A stretch of 64,000 nt of DNA from JAIQFR01 sp041494445. GTDB lineage: Bacteria; Acidobacteriota; Polarisedimenticolia; Polarisedimenticolales; JAIQFR01. Position numbers and translations under genes: made by a program. The notes under the pieces were generated by a model, which saw nothing but the letters and a program-made list of their open reading frames with translations, was not told where the DNA came from and did not search any database. Positions 49,944-58,669 of the stretch are shown one piece after another; the first letter of the stretch is position 1, and each line of letters starts with the position of its first letter. Location of the stretch: contig JBGQAU010000003.1 in NCBI GenBank assembly GCA_041494445.1, positions 1-64,000 of the forward strand. Direction: 5' to 3'.

Positions 49944-51611
49944 ATGAGTCGATTCACTTCTTGGAAGGCCGCGGCACCCGTCGTACTGGCCCTGGTGGCT
50001 CTGTTGAGCGCGGGAACCGCGCTGGCGGCGGCGCCGGACACGGGCGACGCGTACTCGATCACTCTGCCCGGCATTTCCGCGGCACCCGCCAGCCACTCGA
50101 TCCAGAACGAGGCGAGCTTCGGGCTCATCGAGAACGAGTACGACTTCTTCTTCATGCCCTGGGAGCTGGCCGACATCCAGTTCGACAGGACGCGCTATCT
50201 TGGAAACCATCACGCGGACGAGACGGGCGCGTTGGGCACACTGCTCTGGACGCAGTTGTCCAACAACGGAAGCGTCGGCAGCAATTACGGGGGCGTTGAA
50301 GGGCAGGACGCGTTCAGCGCCGGCTTCCTCAGCAATCTTTGGGGCGGCCGCTTCGGGGTGAACCTCGGCTACCTGAACGGGAAGTACCAGCCGACGACCG
50401 TGTATCATGACATTCAAACGACGGCTCCGACGTCGACGGCCTACAGCACGGGCAGCTCGGACCAGCTCGACGCCTACGATCTCTATCTCACGTACGGAAG
50501 GGCGGCGGGCAAGGCCATGCAGTGGGGCGTCGGCCTGACGCTTCGGAATGCCACGGGAAAGCAGAACCCGTTCGATCAGACTCTGGATAGCAGTGGAAAT
50601 ACCATTCCTTATGATGCGTATTCCGAGAAGGACACCGCCTCGAACATCGTCCTCGTCGGCGGCGTCAAGTTCAAGCCCAAGCAGGACCTCAGCTTCTCCG
50701 TGTTCGCCGAGGTGGGGATACCGGAATACAAGCGCGACGCGGCGTACCGTGAACGATTCCCGCTGACCTATGCGGAGCTGACCGGCGATGCTATCTACCC
50801 GTATAGGGTGTCCGAAAACACGCGCGACAAGCTCGACGGCACGACCTACAAGATCGGCGGCCGTTTCAACTTGTACAAGGAAGACACGGACTGGCAGTTC
50901 GACCTCGCGTACAGCAACGAGAGCCTCGAGTACAAGCCGTTCTTCGGCGACCGGGGGAGCTCTTCCGTGGCTGGGGACCCGCCAGTGCTGACGTGGAGCC
51001 ACCTCGACAGCGCCAACAACTTCATCAACGAATGGAACCTCACGAAGAAGGACGTCAAGAACGATGCCCTGATGCTCGACGCCCATATGGCCCACCGGCT
51101 CGGCCAGGCCGACCTTTACGCCGGTCTGTCGATTTCCACCATGTCCTCGAAAATCGACTTCGAGGATGCCGGCAGGATCCAGTGGCAGCCTTGGTCTTCC
51201 CCTCCCTACTCGGATCCCGCCGTCGCGGCCCTGGCCGCGCGCAGCTACTACAAGTGGGAGACCACGAGTTACTCGCCGTACGTCGCGACCCGTATTCCGA
51301 TCAACAACTGGCTGGCCATCATCGGCGGAGCGGGTTGGACGCACACCGACGAGAAGGTTACCGATGACCCGTCGCACTACACGCAGATCAACTCCGGGTT
51401 CGAGATCTGGAACGACGGCTCGTACAGCTGGCAAACGTACGTGACCAAGTCGTCGTGGTCCAATGCGACAACGAGGCTGGGCGCCCAGATCCTCTTCAAG
51501 CAGGTGGCGCTCGACATCATGTGGGAGCACGGCGGCTACGGGTCGGGTCGCCAGACCGTCGACAACAGTCGCCTCATCTACGGCGCCACATTCAAGCTCG
51601 GTCGCAGCTGA
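49944..51611 (+). CDS. Outer-membrane beta-barrel protein
   Basis: A 555-residue protein with a signal peptide (VVLALVALLSAGTALAAA) and many alternating amphipathic strands rich in Tyr, Trp and Gly (FGVNLGYLNGKYQ, MQWGVGLTLRNATGKQ, RLIYGATFKLGRS). That indicates an outer-membrane barrel of perhaps 14-16 strands. A strong GGGAGGAGGAGG site precedes ATG 49944, and a Rho-independent terminator follows, so this is a single-gene unit with probably high expression. No named family is certain. Confidence 0.7.
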   Translation: MSRFTSWKAAAPVVLALVALLSAGTALAAAPDTGDAYSITLPGISAAPASHSIQNEASFGLIENEYDFFFMPWELADIQFDRTRYLGNHHADETGALGTLLWTQLSNNGSVGSNYGGVEGQDAFSAGFLSNLWGGRFGVNLGYLNGKYQPTTVYHDIQTTAPTSTAYSTGSSDQLDAYDLYLTYGRAAGKAMQWGVGLTLRNATGKQNPFDQTLDSSGNTIPYDAYSEKDTASNIVLVGGVKFKPKQDLSFSVFAEVGIPEYKRDAAYRERFPLTYAELTGDAIYPYRVSENTRDKLDGTTYKIGGRFNLYKEDTDWQFDLAYSNESLEYKPFFGDRGSSSVAGDPPVLTWSHLDSANNFINEWNLTKKDVKNDALMLDAHMAHRLGQADLYAGLSISTMSSKIDFEDAGRIQWQPWSSPPYSDPAVAALAARSYYKWETTSYSPYVATRIPINNWLAIIGGAGWTHTDEKVTDDPSHYTQINSGFEIWNDGSYSWQTYVTKSSWSNATTRLGAQILFKQVALDIMWEHGGYGSGRQTVDNSRLIYGATFKLGRS

Positions 51612-51632
51612 TTCGAGCCGTCATCGCTCGCG

Positions 51633-51665
51633 AAACCCCCGCGCCCCGCGCGGGGGTTTCTTTTT
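51633..51665 (+). terminator. Rho-independent terminator
   Basis: AAACCCCCGCG (51633-51643) pairs with CGCGGGGGTTT (51649-51659) around a CCCCG loop and is followed by CTTTTT. It lies 22 bp after the stop of the outer-membrane barrel gene. This is the clearest classical terminator in the window. Confidence 0.9.
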
Positions 51666-51693
51666 GCGGGCTCGAGGCGCAAGAGGGCTCCGG

Positions 51694-53286
51694 CTACCGC
51701 GCCTTGAGCTCGAAGACCCAGAAGACCGCTCCGTCCTCGAATCGGATCGGGCTCAGGCCGTAGCCGCCGTCCGCGCGGAGCCGCTCGAGGAGGTCCCGAT
51801 CCATGGGCGCGGCCGCGAGGACCTCCGGCCGCCTCGGCACGAGATCGGCCCTGCCATCCCCCGCCTCGAAATACCCCCGGTTGGGCACGATCAGCCTGGG
51901 TCTCCGTGACAGGACGTAGGCGTTGTCCCACTTCATGAGCACGCCGGGCGCTCGTTCGAGGAACGGACGGCGCGCGATATGGCGGTCGTTGAGGCCGTAC
52001 ATGTCGATCGTGGGAAGGCCGGAGTAGTACGGGATCGCCCCGGCCGACGCCACGGCGATCCAGGTGCTGGGATCCATCGTTCGCGCGAGGTAGCGTCCGA
52101 GGCGGACGTTCCCCTCCTGGTAGACGAGCATCCCCTCGTTCATCGCGGGGAGAAGCTCGTGGCGCAAGGTCCACATCGAGACCGAGGCCGTCAGCGCCAC
52201 CGCGAGCACCCCCAACCCGCGGAGGATCGTGGCCGTCCCACGTTTCGCCTCGCCCCCGAGGAACAGGAGGCCGACGAGGAACGCCATCGGCGCGAGGACG
52301 GGAACGTAGAAGCGGTGGATCCTCAGGCTGTCGTCGCCGACGGTCACGACGTAGAGAAGGTGCAGGGCGATCGCGCCGCCCATGATGGCCGCCGGCCTGC
52401 GGCTCGCGCGGCCCATGAATCCCGTGCCGGCCCCGACCGCGGAGGCCAGGAGCCACCCGAGGTGAGCGGGATTCCGAACAAAGAGGGAGAGCCCGTGCAG
52501 CCCCTGCAACCACATCCGGACTCCCCCGCCCGTCTTCACGTAGTAGGTGTTCGGGAACGGCGCGGCGTAGTACGCGAGCCGAAACAAGAAATGCGCGGCG
52601 AGCACGAGACCGGGAAGCGCGTACGAGCGGAGGGCTCGCCACCTGTCCGACCGCGCCGACATCGCGACCGGGAGGAAACCGAGGACCCAGAACAGGAGGC
52701 CCTCGGGACGGGTCAGGGCGGCGGCCACGAGCGCGAGCGAAGTCCAGGAGATCTGCCGCCCGGTCGGGCTCTCCGTTGAGAGCCTCGCGAGACCCACGAA
52801 CAGCAGCAGGGCGTAAGCGACCGTCTCGAGTCCGGCGACCGTCCAGATCTGGAGCACGAAGCTCGTGCCGAGAAGGACCGTGGCCGTCGCGGCCCCCCAG
52901 TCGAGGGCTCCGGCCCTGCGGAGCGAAAGGTAGAGCGCGAGAAGGAGCATCCCCGCCGACGCGCAGCCGAGCGCCTTGGACGCCGGCACGGGGTCGAGGC
53001 CCGCGCCGATGGCGGCCGCCGTCAGCAGCAGCCACGCCGGGGAGGTGTAGCCCTCGACGCGCTCCCCCGGGTTGTAATTCGGTCCGGCGCCGACGACGAG
53101 GTTCCGCGCGTAGCGGAAAACGATGAACGCGTCGTCCACGGTTCGCGGCCACCAGAGGACGCAGCCGTACGCCAGCGCGGCGAACGCCAGCGCCAGCAGG
53201 CAGGCCACGGCCCACCTGCGGCGTCCGGCGAGCGGGGTCCCCGGATGCAGCGATCGAGTCGTCGGGAATCCGCTCGCCTGGGGCAT
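51694..53286 (-). CDS. GT-C family polytopic glycosyltransferase-like membrane protein
   Basis: A 530-residue membrane protein with about ten hydrophobic segments. The first loop holds TVDDAFIVFRYARNLVVG and VEGYTSPAWLLL, where the DD pair is the expected catalytic motif of GT-C enzymes resembling terminal arabinofuranosyl- or mannosyltransferases. A C-terminal soluble part follows the last helix. ATG 53286 starts 16 bp after the upstream phosphodiesterase gene, so the two likely form an operon. The donor is probably a polyprenyl-phosphate sugar. Confidence 0.75.
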   Translation of the reverse strand: MPQASGFPTTRSLHPGTPLAGRRRWAVACLLALAFAALAYGCVLWWPRTVDDAFIVFRYARNLVVGAGPNYNPGERVEGYTSPAWLLLTAAAIGAGLDPVPASKALGCASAGMLLLALYLSLRRAGALDWGAATATVLLGTSFVLQIWTVAGLETVAYALLLFVGLARLSTESPTGRQISWTSLALVAAALTRPEGLLFWVLGFLPVAMSARSDRWRALRSYALPGLVLAAHFLFRLAYYAAPFPNTYYVKTGGGVRMWLQGLHGLSLFVRNPAHLGWLLASAVGAGTGFMGRASRRPAAIMGGAIALHLLYVVTVGDDSLRIHRFYVPVLAPMAFLVGLLFLGGEAKRGTATILRGLGVLAVALTASVSMWTLRHELLPAMNEGMLVYQEGNVRLGRYLARTMDPSTWIAVASAGAIPYYSGLPTIDMYGLNDRHIARRPFLERAPGVLMKWDNAYVLSRRPRLIVPNRGYFEAGDGRADLVPRRPEVLAAAPMDRDLLERLRADGGYGLSPIRFEDGAVFWVFELKAR

Positions 53287-53302
53287 GAGCGTCCGGACTC
53301 GT

Positions 53303-55498
53303 CTACGGCGCTTTCTGCGCCAGCCGGTCCAGGAGACGTCGGGTCTCCGGCTGGCGCGGATCGAGAGCAAGCGACTTCTCGAAAGCCCGGCGAGCTTCGT
53401 CCCCGCGGCCCGCCGCGGCGAGCGCCCTTCCGTAGAGCGCCTGGTTCTCGGCCGTGGCCGGGCTCTTCCGCAGGAGCCGCTCGATCAGCTCCACGGCGCG
53501 GGCGGGGCGCCCGAGCCGAAGCTCCATGGCCGCGGCCCGATCGAGGACCGCCGGTAGATCCGGCTCGATGCGCAGCGCCTCCTCGTAGCGGGCGGCGGCT
53601 TCATCGAGGCGATTCTCCTCCACGGCCACGTCGCCCAGGCCGGCGCAGCCCAGCGCCCGGTCCGCCGGGCTGTCCGCCCATTGGCGCGCGACGTCCAGCA
53701 GCCGACGCGCCTCGGCGTGATCCCCGCGCCGCAGGAGAGCCAGGCCGAGGCCCAGAGACACCCTGCCGTTCGACGGGTCCCGCGCGAGCGCCGCCTTCAG
53801 CACGCGGATCCCGTCGTTCTCGCGGCCCGCGCCCACGTACGCCTCCCCGAGGCGGTCCGCGTAGGTCCCACCGACGCGGGGATCGAGCTTGGCGGCCTTC
53901 TCCAGGAAGGGAACCGCCGATCTCGCGTCGCCGTCCGCGAGGAGGACGAGCCCCTCGCCGAGGAAGCCCAGGGCGAACGCGGGCGCGTCGTGCTGAAGGG
54001 CTCTGAGAGTCCGGAGCGCCTCCTCGCGCTTGCCCGAGTTGGCAAGGATGACGGCCTTGTTGAACCGGTTCAGGAGCACGCCCTCCTGCCCGCGGGCCGC
54101 GGCGGCTCCTCCCCCGTCCGAGCGCGGCGAGCCCTCGCCGGGCGACCCGCCGATGTAACCCAGCGCGCGAAGCTTCGCGATCTGCTCGTCCGACGACGCC
54201 TCCGCCGGCCCGGGCATCTCCCTCGGCCCCGCCGCCTCGTAGTCCTCCACCCTCCGCACCGTCTGCGCCAGGATCTCCCGCGGGAACGCCTCGTCGAGGG
54301 GCCTCCCCTTGAGCGTGGCCGCCAGCGGCAGACCCGCGAGACGGCACAGGGTCGGCAGCACGTCATAGGCCGTCGCCCCCTGCAGGGTCGCGCCGGGCTT
54401 CACTCCCCGCCCCCACAGCAGCAGCATCCCGTCCGGCCGGTGCCACAGGGGAGCCTGGTTGGCGTGCACCGTCACCGCCGGTGTCCTCGGACGGCGCGCT
54501 CCCGTCTTGAAGCCGTGGTCCGACATCACCATGACCGTCGTCTTCGCCGGGTCGACCCGCGACACGAGCTCTCCCACGATCGCGTCCATCTGCTCGTAAT
54601 ACCGGTCGAACGCCTCCCCGAGGTGCCGGGCGGACTCGGCGTCCACCCCGGGAAGCGGAGGAGGCGCGAACTGGGCGAAGAGGTGCCCCACCGAATCGGT
54701 CCCCTCGAAGTACACCGCCGAGATCGCGGGGTCGTATCGCTCCATGAGGAGGGGAGTCAGGCGCCGGTACAGCTCCGTGGTGCGCAGGATGTCGAGGAAC
54801 GTCTTGTAGGTCTCCTGCCGGATCCGGACCGTGGCGCCGCCGCCCTCGCCTCTCTTGAAGAACCGCGCCACGGCCCGGTCGCCGACCTCCCGCTCCACCT
54901 GGGCGCGCAGGGCCTCGATCTCCGGCAGCAGCGAATCGGGATACGCGAGTCCCGTGGCGACGCCCCCCGCCGTCCCGGCGACCTGGTGCGTTCCCAACCG
55001 GTCCGACACCAGGTACCCGTCGACCCGCTCCGCCGGCCAGGTCGCGTACCAGCCGACGACCCCGACCTTGATCCCGAGATCGCTCGCCACGTTCCAGAAC
55101 GCGCGGACCTTCCGCTCGTCCGAGCGAACGGGCTGCGTCGCGTCTCCCTGCGAGGTGAGGAATCCGAAGATCCCATGATCCGTGGCGGGCCGGCCGGTCG
55201 CGATCGTCGTCCAAATGACGGGCGACAGCAACGGCTCCTCGACGTGGAGCACGCCCGAAGCTCCCTCGCGCTCGAGCCGGGCGAGGTTGGGAAGGCGGCT
55301 CTGGGACGAGAGCCGATGGATGATCTCCCAGTCGGCCCCGTCGAGTCCGATGAGCAGCACCCTGCACCCGCCGAACACGGGCTTTGCGGGGGGATTCGAT
55401 CCGGCGGGCTGCGAACCGGAACTGCCGCAGCCGGCGAGGAGCATGAGCCAGGCGCACCCGACCGCCACGCCTCGGCGGAACCCGCTCGACGGTGACAT
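53303..55498 (-). CDS. Lipid-anchored alkaline-phosphatase-superfamily phosphodiesterase with TPR domain
   Basis: A 731-residue lipoprotein (lipobox LLAGC, C24). The phosphodiesterase domain shows metal ligands in LIGLDGADWE (D53), nucleophile region SPVIWTTIATGRPATDHG, FEGTDSVGH and VMSDHGFKTG. After about residue 480 come at least six TPR-like helical repeats (RFNKAVILANSGKREEALRT, AAARYEEALRIEPDLPAVLD). It probably hydrolyses or transfers a phospho-headgroup at the cell surface, with the TPRs holding a partner. It forms a unit with the GT-C protein downstream. Confidence 0.85.
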   Translation of the reverse strand: MSPSSGFRRGVAVGCAWLMLLAGCGSSGSQPAGSNPPAKPVFGGCRVLLIGLDGADWEIIHRLSSQSRLPNLARLEREGASGVLHVEEPLLSPVIWTTIATGRPATDHGIFGFLTSQGDATQPVRSDERKVRAFWNVASDLGIKVGVVGWYATWPAERVDGYLVSDRLGTHQVAGTAGGVATGLAYPDSLLPEIEALRAQVEREVGDRAVARFFKRGEGGGATVRIRQETYKTFLDILRTTELYRRLTPLLMERYDPAISAVYFEGTDSVGHLFAQFAPPPLPGVDAESARHLGEAFDRYYEQMDAIVGELVSRVDPAKTTVMVMSDHGFKTGARRPRTPAVTVHANQAPLWHRPDGMLLLWGRGVKPGATLQGATAYDVLPTLCRLAGLPLAATLKGRPLDEAFPREILAQTVRRVEDYEAAGPREMPGPAEASSDEQIAKLRALGYIGGSPGEGSPRSDGGGAAAARGQEGVLLNRFNKAVILANSGKREEALRTLRALQHDAPAFALGFLGEGLVLLADGDARSAVPFLEKAAKLDPRVGGTYADRLGEAYVGAGRENDGIRVLKAALARDPSNGRVSLGLGLALLRRGDHAEARRLLDVARQWADSPADRALGCAGLGDVAVEENRLDEAAARYEEALRIEPDLPAVLDRAAAMELRLGRPARAVELIERLLRKSPATAENQALYGRALAAAGRGDEARRAFEKSLALDPRQPETRRLLDRLAQKAP

Positions 55499-55588
55499 AT
55501 CCTTGCAAGTCTAGCACGATGAAACGTTGTCCTTCCTCCCGCTTCCTCCTGCATAATCGGCGGCGTCTCTTCGAGGAGAGGCCCGCCC

Positions 55589-56299
55589 ATGAAGCCGAAC
55601 TGGTGCCTGCTTTGCGGATCCCGGCACGCGCCGCGCCGAACCGATTGCGCCGGCGAGATCCTCGCGACCGCACCCGAGCGGCACGGATGGAGGGTCACGG
55701 TGGAGTCCCCGAGCCGGGTCGAGGCGTATGGTGTCCTCGTGGCGCCCTGCGGCGACCGTTGGAGGGCCCGGATCCTGACGTACCCCAACGTCCTCTGGAC
55801 CATCCCCGGGGGCGCGGTGTCGATGAAGTTCCTCGCCCCGACACCCCGCGAGGCCGAACAAGCCGCGGTCGCTTTCATCGAGAAGCACATCTCGAGAACG
55901 GGGATCTCCCGGCGCGACGCTCTCGATCCGGTCCAGGTCGGCCCGTTCCCGCCGGAGGACCGCGCCGACGGTCGGCCCGTGGCCGCCCGCAGGACCCGCG
56001 GAGCGCCCGCGCGGAGGAAGGTGCGGACGATTCCCCTCCGCTTCGGCCCGTCGAAGCCGGAGCGGAGAGCCGTCACGGCGAACCTCTCGGAGACGGGCCT
56101 CTTCGTCGTCACCGACGATCCCCTGCGCCGCGGAAGCCCCGTCGAGATCGAGCTCGAGACCGAGGCGTACTCGGTAAGGGTCAGCGGAACCGTGCTCTGG
56201 AACCGGCGCAAGCCGGAACTCGGCCGGCTCGCGGGGATGGGGATCCGTCTCGAACCCGTGCCGGCTCTCTACACGCAGTACGTCCGCCAGATTCCCTGA
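55589..56299 (+). CDS. PilZ-domain protein
   Basis: A 236-residue soluble protein. The C-terminal ~95 residues look like a PilZ domain (RRAVTANLSETGLFVVTDDP, VEIELETEAYSVRVSGTVLW), though the classic RxxxR and D/NxSxxG c-di-GMP motif is only partly kept (NLSETG present). The N-terminus carries a Cys pair and a later Cys/His (CLLCGSRH...C), possibly a small zinc site. ATG 55589 follows GAGGAGAGG. c-di-GMP binding is uncertain. Confidence 0.65.
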   Translation: MKPNWCLLCGSRHAPRRTDCAGEILATAPERHGWRVTVESPSRVEAYGVLVAPCGDRWRARILTYPNVLWTIPGGAVSMKFLAPTPREAEQAAVAFIEKHISRTGISRRDALDPVQVGPFPPEDRADGRPVAARRTRGAPARRKVRTIPLRFGPSKPERRAVTANLSETGLFVVTDDPLRRGSPVEIELETEAYSVRVSGTVLWNRRKPELGRLAGMGIRLEPVPALYTQYVRQIP

Positions 56300-56457
56300 C
56301 GACGAGGCAGGCATCCCCGATTCCGATGCAAACCCAGCATCGGAGGCCCTCGGGCCGCCTGCCCCGGGCACGGAGTTGCCGGTCGCCGCGTCGGACGGAG
56401 CCGGAGGAAGAACGGGAGCCCCCTCCCGGCCCCGTAGCGGCCGTGTATCCTTACCGG

Positions 56458-58626
56458 ATGCCGCGCTTCGACACGACCGGCGTCGGGCTGGCCGCCTCGG
56501 CGGTCCTCGCCGTGCTGGTCCTAGCGGCGTTCTGGCCGGTCCTCGATGCCGGCTTCCTGAATTACGACGACCCCCTCTACGTCACGCGGAACTTCCACGT
56601 CAGGCAGGGGCTCACCCTCGAGGGCGCGCGATGGGCGCTGACCTCGTTCCACGCGGCCAACTGGCATCCGCTCACCTGGATCTCCCACATGCTGGATTGG
56701 CAGATCCACGGCGGGAACCCCGCGGGGCATCACCTCACGAGCCTCGTTCTCCACCTCGCCAACACGCTGCTGTTGTTCTTCCTGCTCGCGCGGTTGACCG
56801 GCTCCGCCGGTAAGAGCTTCGCTGCCGCCGCGCTGTTCGGAGTGCATCCGCTCCACGTCCAATCGGTCGCATGGATCGCCGAGCGCAAGGACGTCCTGAG
56901 CACGCTGTTCTGGCTGCTGACGACCTGGGCTTACGTCGGCTGGGTCCGCGCGCCGCGCCTCTCGAGATATGCAACCGTCCTCGCGCTGTTCGCCCTGGGG
57001 CTCGCCGCGAAGCCGATGCTCGTGACGCTCCCGCTGACGCTCCTGCTGCTCGACCAGTGGCCGCTTGGACGGACCGATGCGCTCGATCCGGATGCAACGG
57101 GATCGCCCTCGCGTGGCCGGCTGGTCTTGGAGAAGATCCCACTCCTCGGAATGGCCGCCGGCTCGGCGATCCTGACGGTGATCGCGCAGCGCGCGGGCGA
57201 TGCGGTCCAGCCGATGACGAGTTACCCGCTGCTTCTGCGCGTTTCCAACGCGGTGGTGTCCTCGATGTCCTACCTCGTGAAGACCCTCTGGCCGCGAGGG
57301 CTTGCCGTGTTCTACCCCCACCCCCGGTACGGCCTGCCGGTCTGGGAAGTGGTGGTGTCGGCGATCCTCCTCGTCGTGCTCACCACGCTGGCGATTCGCG
57401 CACGTCGGAGCCGCCCCTACCTGTTGTTCGGGTGGCTCTGGTACCTCGTGACGCTCCTGCCGGTGATCGGTCTCGTGCAGGTGGGCGAACAGGCGAGGGC
57501 CGACCGGTACACCTACGTGCCACTCATCGGGATCTTCGTGATCTGCGCCTGGGGGATCCCGGACGCCCTGGGCGCTTTCGGCGCGCGTTTCCCGCGCGGC
57601 CCCGGCGCGTGGATCCGAGATCGCGCCGGACGCGGAGGCGTGGCCGCGTTGACGGCGCTCCTGCTCGCGGCCTTCGTCCTCGACACGCGCGGCGAGGCGA
57701 GGCTGTGGCACGATCCGATATCGCTCTTCGAGCACGCGATCGCGGTGACCCGGGACAACGAAATCGCCCATAACAGCCTCGGCGTCGCCGTTGCCGCGAA
57801 GGGCAGGAGGGAAGAAGCGATCCGGCACTTCGTCGAGGCGATCCGGATCGATCCGGGCTTCGCCGAGGCCTACAACAACATCGGGATCGTCCTGGCCGAG
57901 CAGGGGAAAGCGCGGGAAGCGATCGAGTACTACCGCAAGGCTCTCCAAGTCGCCCCGGGCTACGCGGACGCGCTGAGCGATCTGGGCGTGGCGCTCTGGG
58001 CCACGGGACAGCAGGACGAAGCGATCGACGCGTACCGTCGCGCCCTCGATCGGGCACCGGATCACGCCGACGCCCACAACAACCTCGGCGTGGCGCTCGA
58101 GAAGAAGGGGCGACTCGCCGAGGCGGTCGAGCACTACGAAGCTTCCCTGCGCTACGGCGGCGACTCCGCGCGCACGCACAACAACCTGGGTCGCGCCCTC
58201 TGCGACCTGAAACGCTACGGAGAGGCCATCCCGCACTTCGAGCAGTCCCTGCGGATCGATCCCGCCGTTCACGAGGTCCACAACAACCTGGGGATCGCGC
58301 TGATGGGGCTTGGGCGGCTGGACGAGGCGATCGGAGCCTACGAGCGGGCGGCCCGGCTCGCGCCGAACTACGTCGAGGCCCTCAGCAACCTCGGCACCGC
58401 GCTCACGCAGCAGGGACGGATCCGCGACGCACTGGTGCGCTTCGACGACGCGATCCGGATCCAACCCGATTACGGCAAGGCTCACTACAACCGCGCGGTG
58501 GCCCTCTACCTCGCCGCGCGGTACGCCGAGGCGTGGGAATCGATCGACCGGGCGCGGCGGTCCAACCTCGAGCCCCCGGCGCAGTTCATCCGGATGCTGA
58601 CGGCAAAGATGCCGCCGCCGGGGTGA
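56458..58626 (+). CDS. TMTC-like membrane protein with TPR repeats
   Basis: A 722-residue protein. The first ~410 residues have about ten membrane helices, with a first-loop motif LNYDDPLYVTRNFHVRQGLT and WHPLTWISHMLDWQIHGGNP typical of TMTC and protein O-mannosyltransferase-like (GT-C) proteins. The C-terminal ~300 residues hold eight TPR units, the last near RIQPDYGKAHYNRAVALYLA. Eukaryotic TMTC proteins mannosylate cadherins; the bacterial role is not known. No ribosome binding site is obvious at ATG 56458. It converges with the M28 peptidase gene. Confidence 0.8.
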   Translation: MPRFDTTGVGLAASAVLAVLVLAAFWPVLDAGFLNYDDPLYVTRNFHVRQGLTLEGARWALTSFHAANWHPLTWISHMLDWQIHGGNPAGHHLTSLVLHLANTLLLFFLLARLTGSAGKSFAAAALFGVHPLHVQSVAWIAERKDVLSTLFWLLTTWAYVGWVRAPRLSRYATVLALFALGLAAKPMLVTLPLTLLLLDQWPLGRTDALDPDATGSPSRGRLVLEKIPLLGMAAGSAILTVIAQRAGDAVQPMTSYPLLLRVSNAVVSSMSYLVKTLWPRGLAVFYPHPRYGLPVWEVVVSAILLVVLTTLAIRARRSRPYLLFGWLWYLVTLLPVIGLVQVGEQARADRYTYVPLIGIFVICAWGIPDALGAFGARFPRGPGAWIRDRAGRGGVAALTALLLAAFVLDTRGEARLWHDPISLFEHAIAVTRDNEIAHNSLGVAVAAKGRREEAIRHFVEAIRIDPGFAEAYNNIGIVLAEQGKAREAIEYYRKALQVAPGYADALSDLGVALWATGQQDEAIDAYRRALDRAPDHADAHNNLGVALEKKGRLAEAVEHYEASLRYGGDSARTHNNLGRALCDLKRYGEAIPHFEQSLRIDPAVHEVHNNLGIALMGLGRLDEAIGAYERAARLAPNYVEALSNLGTALTQQGRIRDALVRFDDAIRIQPDYGKAHYNRAVALYLAARYAEAWESIDRARRSNLEPPAQFIRMLTAKMPPPG

Positions 58627-58669
58627 GGCCGGCCGAGCGCGCCCCGGCTCGGCGACCGTGCGCTTTTCG

